A DNA stretch of 64,000 nt from Kappaphycus alvarezii (taxonomy: Eukaryota; Rhodophyta; Florideophyceae; Gigartinales; Solieriaceae), in the NCBI GenBank assembly GCA_002205965.3, contig NADL03000459.1:1240001-1304000 (forward strand), read 5' to 3'. The notes below the pieces were generated by a model. The model did not search any database and had not been told where the DNA came from. It saw only the letters and a list, made by a program, of their open reading frames with translations. The translations under genes and the position numbers were made by a program. Of this stretch, positions 57,994-64,000 are shown in pieces. The stretch's first letter is position 1. Each line of letters opens with the position of its first letter.

Positions 57994-58006
57994 GGGCTCA
58001 TAACCC
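57994..58006 (-). promoter_or_regulatory. Half-tRNA primer-binding site
   Basis: GGGTTATGAGCCC on the minus strand is complementary to the anticodon stem-loop of initiator methionine tRNA (GGGCUCAUAACCC), the priming mode known for Drosophila copia. Confidence 0.65.
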
Positions 58007-58546
58007 GATAAGATTTTCAGCAGATGATCAAACAAAACGACAGACGCGCCAGCCTTTTCTCGCTCGTTTCTGAGACGAGATGATTTATTCAACAAATTAT
58101 AGTTGCTCTTATGTAGATAAAAGGCCCGATAAACCAATCAGAGACCTAGTAACAGTAGAACTACTGACGACCACAAACGGGTTTTTATTTACAGTCCTGT
58201 AGTGTAGTTTTTTTTGCCCTTTCTAATATTTTTTATCCTACGTACTCTATATTTTCTCTATCCTATTGTACTGTTAGCGATGCCTGATAGGACTTTTATA
58301 GGTAGTAGATGTCGTCAACTATCTCTAGCACATCTACTAACTACTTACTAAATTCCCCAGCGAATATTCCTACGGATGGCCCTAGTGACCCTTACACTAC
58401 AAAAGTCCTAGCAGGAATAGCTAACAGTACGATACAATAGAGAAAATATAGACTGCGTAGGATAAAAATATTAGTAAGGGCTAAAAACTACACTAAAGGA
58501 CTGTAAATAGAACAAAAATAAATTTTGTGTGTCCTGTATTTCAACA
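58007..58546 (-). repeat. Copia LTR, shared by two element parts
   Basis: On the minus strand it begins TGTTGAAATACAGGACAC, typical of copia LTRs, and ends at CTTATC just before the primer site. A 312-bp MITE is inserted, leaving about 228 bp of LTR. A polypurine tract lies directly upstream and Gag sequence follows downstream, so it is at once a 3' and a 5' LTR. Confidence 0.7.
58192..58503. mobile_element. Tc1/mariner-type MITE inside the LTR
   Basis: CAGTCCTGTAGTGTAG at 58,192 is matched by its complement ending at 58,503; the two arms (58,192-58,302 and 58,395-58,503) are complementary over about 110 bp with scattered differences. TA flanks both ends (58,190-58,191 and 58,504-58,505). 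No coding capacity. Confidence 0.8.
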
Positions 58547-58561
58547 ATCCCTCCCTTTGTT
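58547..58561 (-). other. Polypurine tract of a copia element
   Basis: ACAAAGGGAGGGATT on the minus strand directly precedes the LTR start, the position for plus-strand priming. Confidence 0.65.
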
Positions 58562-58584
58562 CTGAGCTATTGCTTTCTGCATCC

Positions 58585-59160
58585 TTAGTTACGAACTACC
58601 CATTGTTGAACAGGTAGATCACAAATACTTGTTGTGATGATGTAATTCAGTGCATCACACTTTGCGATCTTCGTGAAGGCGTCTGCGGGGTTATCCGCAA
58701 TCCGTACAATCAAACATTGGATATTTCCTCTTTTGCATATGCATCCCTTACAGAACTAATATCAAGCATGAGGCGCTTTTCCAAAGTGTAGGAACACTTA
58801 GTGATAAGATCAAATAGACTTTTGGGGTCCGTAAACATTTGGAGTGAGACTTTGATTCCAAACAGGGATTCAAGATCGTGCTTAATCATTTAGCCAATAT
58901 CGAAGGCATCAGCGAAAGCAAAAACTTCGGCACCTAGTACAGATCTAGTTACTCTGCGACTTTTGTGACTAGAAAAACTCAGCACATTACAAGTTTTGTT
59001 CTTGTCAGTGAGCAAAACAATGTACCCAAGTCGCGAATTATGTCCGTCGTTGTTTGCGAATGATGAGTCAGAATATGCTTTCAATCTTACGGATTTTTTG
59101 TCCAACTTGTAATACTTAAGCGACGAACTAGGGGTTTTCTGCAAACGATTTACAACTTTG
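58585..59160 (-). pseudogene. Ty1/copia RNase H relic
   Basis: Minus-strand frames give KAYSDSSFANNDGHNSRLGY with the catalytic Asp in SDSSF, SRRVTRSVLGAEVFAF with the catalytic Glu, then FTDPKSLFDLI and LEKRLMLDISSVRDAY, and finally RIADNPADAFTK and the C-terminus ending at TAA 58,585. This is the complete order of a copia RNase H. One stop near 58,890 and one frame change near 58,690 break it. The reverse transcriptase upstream is missing beyond 59,160. The RNase H ends 24 bases before the polypurine tract. Confidence 0.8.
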
Positions 59161-59164
59161 TTCT

Positions 59165-59490
59165 ACTATTTTATTGCTTCCACAAAAAACCCTAAAAACC
59201 CTAAATCTTCTAAAAAATCACATCCAGCCCTGAACCAATCCACGATCATGCTCTCCGAAAACTTAAAGGACTGGGTGGTGAAAACCACCGAGACTGACAG
59301 CTCCCTGGAAACCTGTTCTACAACAGCCGAACCCGGGGCGGAAAGAACAGAATCATTCATGGCAACCTCCTCGGCGCCAATAACAATAGCGTCGATATTA
59401 TCAACCAGTGGATGACAGTTGGATAAGACCTCATACTTGATCGGAGCTCCAGTACCAGACGAAAGTCATTTTGACATTGCACACCCCCCG
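59165..59490. other. Spacer between copia and gypsy relics
   Basis: A short plus-strand serine/threonine-rich frame, unassigned. Two plant-telomere-like CCCTAAA units at 59,189-59,204 are probably fortuitous. Confidence 0.35.
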
Positions 59491-59499
59491 AGGTTGACT

Positions 59500-60831
59500 A
59501 ACAATGCATAAAACTGGAATCAACATATGATAAAACGGAATAATGCCCCCATACCTCGCATAGACGAAATGCATAAACGTCTAGGAGAATGTAAGATGTT
59601 TTCAAAGATTGACCTCAAAACTGGATTCCACTAAATCCGTAGCCCCTCAAGAACATTGAAAAGACGTATTTAAACACCAATAATGTCCATTTTGGCTTTT
59701 TCGTCATTCTAATGGGCTATACAACGCTCTCGCTACATTACAGACACTTATGAGTTCTATTTCATATGAATCCATTGAAATATTTTTAGTGGGCTATATA
59801 CACGACCTTCTAATATTTAGCAAGACCGTAATAGATCTCTTTGAGCATCTAGACAATGTTTTATCACGTCTCGCAGTGCTTGAACTACACGTTGTCAATA
59901 GCATGGTGTTTCGGACTTTATCGTTTCCGACTGCGATCTTAGGTTAATTTCCAAAACTTTTGGCCCATCTCATGGAATTTCGTGGTGTGCAACTGCGTAT
60001 GTCAACTTGCTCTCAATCCAAAACCGACAGATCTTCACATGCCATAAATTATATGCTTGAAAAATATCTACGCTGTTATTTTGATATAAATGAAAAGAAA
60101 TAGGAAGAGTTGCTCGTTTCGGACGAGTATTCCTATAATTCCTCTACGTTGGGTAAAATTCAATCCATCAATTTTGAGCTGGACTTCGGCTGGCAACCGA
60201 AATCTCTCCTGAACTATCTGGTTGCTAGTCACTCTACAGTAGAAATCTTAAATAAAGTCAGGGGACGACTCAAGGCCTGCTACTAGGATGCGCAATTTTC
60301 CGAACGCTTAGAAAAGACCCGACAAGCCGGCTATAACGCTCAACGGTATACAACTCCCTCCTACAAAGTTGACGATATTCCGTGGCTCGGGCTGAAATAC
60401 TTATCTGAAGCCATCACAGCCACAAAACTATCGAAGAAGTTGTACGTCCGAAGATACGGCCCGTTTCGCGTGCTGTATCTTATCGGGTAAATGCTATTCG
60501 TCTCAAACTTCCAGATAACGTTCGCGTTCATCCTGTCGTATATATTGAGCATATCTCGCGCTACTATACTTAGTTAACCGCAATAAGCAAACCTATTGCG
60601 CTTCAACCAGCGCCAGTTCCCGATGTCGACAACCTCTTTTTAAGGTTCAAGGTATCCTCGAGCACCGCAGGTGGGACAAAGGGTACTAGTTTCTCACTCT
60701 GCTGAAGAGGGAATCTCTGTATGAAACCACGTGGCAGCCGACTAGGGAGTTTTTAGATCCCGACGGAACGAAGACCGAAGCCTTCCTTCGCTACATTCGT
60801 GAGCATGTCCTTTTACACCTTCTACATTAAC
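59500..60831 (+). pseudogene. Ty3/gypsy chromovirus pol relic
   Basis: Plus-strand frames run in order: reverse transcriptase NAPIPRIDEMHKRLGE and KMFSKIDLKTGFH with the first catalytic Asp, then GYIHDLLIFSK where the usual YIDD or YLDD is YIHD, and ELHVVN; integrase C-terminal region YLRCYFDINEK, DEYSYNSSTLGKIQSINF, then WLGLKYLSEAITATKLSKK and RRYGPFRVL with VHPVVYIEH; and a chromodomain-like end GILEHRRWDKGY ... YETTWQPTREFLDPDGTKT, stopping at 60,829. The integrase catalytic core and RNase H are missing or unreadable. The chromodomain places it among chromoviruses, which use it to target chromatin. Confidence 0.75.
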
Positions 60832-60850
60832 CCGAACGTTAATTCTTTCC

Positions 60851-60863
60851 GGGAGGGAGGGAA
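60851..60863 (+). other. Gypsy polypurine tract
   Basis: GGGAGGGAGGGAA lies 20 bases after the stop of the gypsy polyprotein and directly before TGATGAAATAG, the likely LTR start. Confidence 0.6.
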
Positions 60864-61125
60864 TGATGAAATAGTTTTCATCCGTTCGCCGAAATATGCA
60901 ATCTGATTTTATCTGCCCGCCTTTTCTTTCGAATGTTTAGACATTGAATCTGAATTTTATCCTCCACGAACGGTACTGAGAGTCCAAGCACGGAATATAT
61001 ACGCAAGAACGTAGTCTTCCTTTTGGAAGAATGGGTGCTGATCTTCAGGTCCATAGAGTGACTGTTTGGTTGTACAAAGACCTACTCGTTATTTTCTGAA
61101 GGGCTGCCCCGGAAACGTACAAATT
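60864..61125 (+). repeat. Probable gypsy 3' LTR, right end undefined
   Basis: Starts TGATGAAATAG after the polypurine tract. No second copy exists in the window to fix its right end. Confidence 0.35.
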
Positions 61126-61129
61126 CTTT

Positions 61130-61720
61130 GCCTCTACCGTGCTTTTAAAGAGGTTTCACTATTGTTGGCACTCTATGCACATATGGGATCAAGGAAGTTG
61201 GGATCGTCGCCCTCGTCGAACATCCGCTCCTCTACCAAGTTCCCAACTCATCTGGGCATTCGGAGTCCCCCGCGCTACGAATGGACATTTACATACCCGC
61301 TGCGTACGGGCTTCACAGTTCCGATGTCGCCGTCGACGTTACTGTTGCCCACCCCCCGCACGCCGCCACATTTCGCAAAGTATGGTTACAGCAGGCGCTG
61401 CCGCAACACTCGCAGAGCGCGAGAAACATTGTCATTACGGCACTTACTGTAACCAAAACGATATCTTCCTCTCCCCCGTCGGGATTGATATCTATGGCGC
61501 CTTGGGCGACGACGGCTAGGGTTTTTTCCGCCGCCTTGCTTCCTTCGCTGCTTCCCGTCGCGGTTCCTCCCCCAACAGGAGCTCCGCAACTTCGTTACCC
61601 GTTTTGCATTTAGTCTCCAAAAAATGCAGGCGCGACAGGTTTCTACCCGCCGCCCGCATTCGTGGCTAATTTATGAATACCCTCCGCACGCCTCTGTGCG
61701 ACATTGTGCAACCCGTAAAG
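61130..61720 (+). pseudogene. Non-LTR retrotransposon fragment, family 2
   Basis: Frames give a degraded VGIVALVEHPLLYQVPNS segment, then RMDIYIPAAYGLHSSDVAV and DVTVAHPPHAATFRK, GIDIYGALG-like sequence, and NFVTRFAFSLQKMQARQV, following the 39-kb copy in order. Three frame changes were counted. The zinc-binding part is missing or unreadable. The probable 3' tail follows at 61,736. Confidence 0.6.
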
Positions 61721-61735
61721 ATTTACCTCCACCCT

Positions 61736-61798
61736 GACAACGTAGCCTACTAGGCGGCTTTTCTTAGTCAGGAGTTAAAATAAATGTTCACCACACCA
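61736..61798 (+). repeat. Dispersed repeat shared with 8,492-8,552
   Basis: 63 bp with core GCCTACTAGGCGGCTTTT and end AAATGTTCACCACACCA, downstream of the family-2 relic in the same orientation. Confidence 0.6.
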
Positions 61799-62606
61799 CC
61801 AGGTGTGTCAGTGCGGTACTGGACAAAATACAAATTACAAGCTCTTCATCCAAGTTCCCACAGAGCTTACAGATACATTACAGCGCTCTTCCCTCGAATC
61901 TTGCATGCGCCAAGTTATCTATCGTTGTGCAGCCTTCTTTTCCGTCAATGTGGTTTTGAAGTCGCAAATTAGGCGTACATTTGGCCAGCAGGAGGGCCAA
62001 GTGAGAGGGACGAATATTCATCAGAATCGTTTGAAGCATAAGGCGATAATCGATAACTAGGATGCACGGTATAAGAAAAATGGGTATAATGTTCCGTCAC
62101 AAATTCTGATTTATGTTTGCATCCAGGGCAAACCGGCTTCCCACCTTGGCAGAACCAGTGCCCAGAAGGGACATCGAGCCGATAAAACGCCTCGGGCTCG
62201 TATCGACAAGGAACCTTGAGTGTGGTCTATGCGTCTAATACTACCGTATATGTGTACCGTATGTTGCTGGAGGGACATTTTCATTGTAATCATTTCCTTT
62301 TTCTTTTCTCCTCTTCATCCGCCAGTTCAAGCAAAGCGTTCAAAGCAACGCCAGAGTTTAGATGCTCTTTGCTCAAAATATGCACTCAAACAGGGCTACA
62401 TGCTCGTGGTCACAGACTTCTACTTATCACTATAACTGCACTTCATACATTGACCTCACATATGCTAATCCGAAATGCCACAATATTACTCGCCACGGAT
62501 ACCTTCTCCCTGTACAAACCAAATCGAGCACAAAAAGAAGCGAAAGAAACCGACGCCATACAGCCTTCTTTTCTCAAAACAAAAATCCTTCACTTGTTGA
62601 AACGAT
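61799..62606. other. Spacer left of the SGNH hydrolase gene
   Basis: Plus-strand frames at 61,800-62,220 look protein-like in places but match nothing I know. The right part should be the 3' untranslated region of the SGNH gene. Confidence 0.35.
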
Positions 62607-64000
62607 TCAATTACCTTGGAGGCCGGGCCCATTTCCTTTAGCTGCTGCCGCCACTGCAGCTGCCGCCACTGCCGTCGCAGACCCGACATCTTTGGCCGCC
62701 TCTGCTACATCATTAGCCTGCTCCACAGCACTTACCGTAGCCCCACTCGCCTTTTCTTTTGCTGTCGTTACCATAGACGATGCGCTATGCGCTGCTTTAG
62801 CCATACCCTTTCGAAATGCTGCCACCATGTGTTCCGCAATTCTCTCCGCCCAAACTTGGTAGCCCAATTCCGACGGATGCACACGATCCAGCGTACTAAA
62901 ATATTGCACAGGATTCGATCCCCATTCATGCGACGGCGGTTGTCCCACGAAGTACACGCTTCTCATCGTACGACTCAGCTGCACCTTTTGCGAATCCCAG
63001 TAATCATTCAAAAAGATCACAATCGACCTTAATGGCTCGTGAAACCGCGGTGTGTGATGAACTCCTGGAATCGCTGGCAAAAACACCTTGACATCCTCTC
63101 CTACTTGCTCCCTAATCTTGCCAATGAACTCTGCTAAATCCTCGCGAAACTTGCTCGCCGTCCTTACCGGTGACATTCTTTTCCAGTCATTCACACCCGT
63201 CACTACAACAACGGCCGACACATCTCCCAGGGTTCCCTTTTCCTTTTCCCTTGTCAACATCGGCACAATCTTCCTGTTCAACATCCTGACATCGCCTCCA
63301 GTCAGACTCATGGCATTCCACTGTACATCAACATTTAATCCCTCCGACAGACATCTAGCCACTTGGCGCGGCAAGGCCGGCCCATCACTCGGCCCATCCT
63401 CAAAACTAGACGACCCTCCTACTCCACTGACCAATGAGTCTCCAATGATCAGAATCCTTCTCTTCATACTCGCTATTTTGACTCCCGGGTTCTCAACCTT
63501 TCGGTTTAACTCCAAATATCCCAATTCGTCCCTCACTCGCTCCATCGCTTTACTGACGGCATTGCTGACAGCTTGGTCTGTGCTTTTTGTCGCAGCCACA
63601 CTACTGCCTGCATGCACATCGGAAATCGAGACACGAGTAACTTGCCCTTGCGAACTGGACAACATCTGGTTCTTGGGCCTTTCAACTCCTGACCTTGGAC
63701 CTCTTGCATCCGGAGGCGATTCATATGTCGCCTTGAGGAAAATAGCTTGACCTAGCCCGATGGTACTAGCCAGGCCAGCTATCATGCCCATATAACTCTT
63801 GCGAATAGGCTTTGACATTGCCTTTGCAGCTCGTTTCGCTCGTGCCCGTTTGCTTGAACGACAGGAGAGTGCCGAGGTTCGGTCGGTGGCGACAGTGGTA
63901 CTATCGTCGTCGTCGGTGAGACCGGTGTGGGCGGAAGGCTTGGTGGGCTCCGACTCTGCAGTGTGTGCTCTTTGTGGACCCAGATCGTGGTTGACACGGT
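62607..64000 (-). CDS. Membrane-anchored SGNH/GDSL hydrolase, 5' end probably beyond the window
   Basis: An uninterrupted frame ends at 62,607. Counting from ATG 63,818: a basic stretch and a membrane segment (residues 9-28, YMGMIAGLASTIGLGQAIFL), a serine-rich linker, then the SGNH domain with block I IIGDSLVSG (Ser at 128), block II glycine in SLTGGDVR (about 174), block III VTGVNDW (Asn at 220) and block V DRVHPSE (Asp 311, His 314). These form the catalytic Ser-Asp-His set and oxyanion hole of esterases and lipases acting on ester-linked substrates; the exact substrate is unknown. The C-terminus from about 330 is alanine-rich with helix-forming repeats. The same frame stays open without a stop from 63,818 to the window edge (an acidic, then SKRARAKRAAKA segment), so the true start may lie outside and ATG 63,818 be internal. 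The protein would be a type II membrane protein. Confidence 0.8.
   Translation of the reverse strand, partial: RVNHDLGPQRAHTAESEPTKPSAHTGLTDDDDSTTVATDRTSALSCRSSKRARAKRAAKAMSKPIRKSYMGMIAGLASTIGLGQAIFLKATYESPPDARGPRSGVERPKNQMLSSSQGQVTRVSISDVHAGSSVAATKSTDQAVSNAVSKAMERVRDELGYLELNRKVENPGVKIASMKRRILIIGDSLVSGVGGSSSFEDGPSDGPALPRQVARCLSEGLNVDVQWNAMSLTGGDVRMLNRKIVPMLTREKEKGTLGDVSAVVVVTGVNDWKRMSPVRTASKFREDLAEFIGKIREQVGEDVKVFLPAIPGVHHTPRFHEPLRSIVIFLNDYWDSQKVQLSRTMRSVYFVGQPPSHEWGSNPVQYFSTLDRVHPSELGYQVWAERIAEHMVAAFRKGMAKAAHSASSMVTTAKEKASGATVSAVEQANDVAEAAKDVGSATAVAAAAVAAAAKGNGPGLQGN

Noticed and set aside
59187-59205. Two AACCCTAAA-type units resembling plant telomere repeat
   Set aside because: Only two imperfect units, too few for an interstitial telomere tract.

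Overview
This is a eukaryotic nuclear window, made mostly of decayed transposable elements with a few host genes between them. The host genes lack obvious introns, coding regions are preceded by pyrimidine-rich tracts, gene islands alternate with AT-rich transposon-filled stretches, and LTR, LINE, Tc1/mariner, hAT and PIF/Harbinger relics sit side by side. That fits a compact but transposon-laden genome such as a multicellular red alga (Chondrus-like). This is an inference; no rRNA, organelle gene or marker fixes the species.

Layout. 1-5.2 kb: AT-rich DNA with a Ty1/copia gag relic (2.1-3.1 kb, minus). 5.27-5.83 kb: intact gene for a small, strongly acidic protein. 6.6-8.6 kb: LINE relics. 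8.6-22 kb: a genic island with a C2H2 zinc-finger gene (15.9-17.3 kb, frameshifted) and a mitochondrial carrier (20.8-21.9 kb, minus); its spacers are sprinkled with the palindrome ACTGTACAGT and have strong strand-asymmetric base composition. 22-26.8 kb: AT-rich DNA without recognisable genes. 26.8-34 kb: three broken copies of a two-gene PIF/Harbinger-like family with transposase and coiled-coil ORFs facing each other. 35.6-36 kb: a retropepsin relic. 37.7-40.0 kb: a Tc1/mariner element with a LINE fragment nested in it. 41.9-43.5 kb: a 5'-truncated LINE. 43.5-48.4 kb: a secreted FG-GAP repeat gene split by an LTR-flanked element. 49.2-50.7 kb: a Tc1-like element with 185-bp terminal inverted repeats. 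51-52.4 kb: LINE relics. 52.4-56.1 kb: a hAT element. 56.1-59.2 kb: copia pieces sharing one LTR that contains a MITE. 59.5-60.9 kb: a Ty3/gypsy chromovirus relic. 61.1-61.8 kb: a LINE relic. 62.6 kb to the right edge: a membrane-anchored SGNH hydrolase gene on the minus strand that probably continues past the edge.

The main discovery candidate is at 43,922-47,305. Two direct repeats of 259 and 266 bp begin TGAAACA and end TGTTTCA, the left one is followed by an initiator-tRNA-like primer site, and the ends are flanked by a 5-bp near-duplication. The interior shows no gag or pol. It encodes a P-loop NTPase with a C-terminal domain resembling the Crinkler/RHS class of eukaryotic effector nucleases. 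Removing the element rejoins the FG-GAP reading frame, which supports a real insertion. The element looks like a non-autonomous LTR retroelement carrying an effector-type gene.

The host genes (acidic protein, zinc finger, carrier, SGNH hydrolase, FG-GAP protein) do not form an obvious pathway. All reading was by eye; identities come from motif recognition and no search was run.
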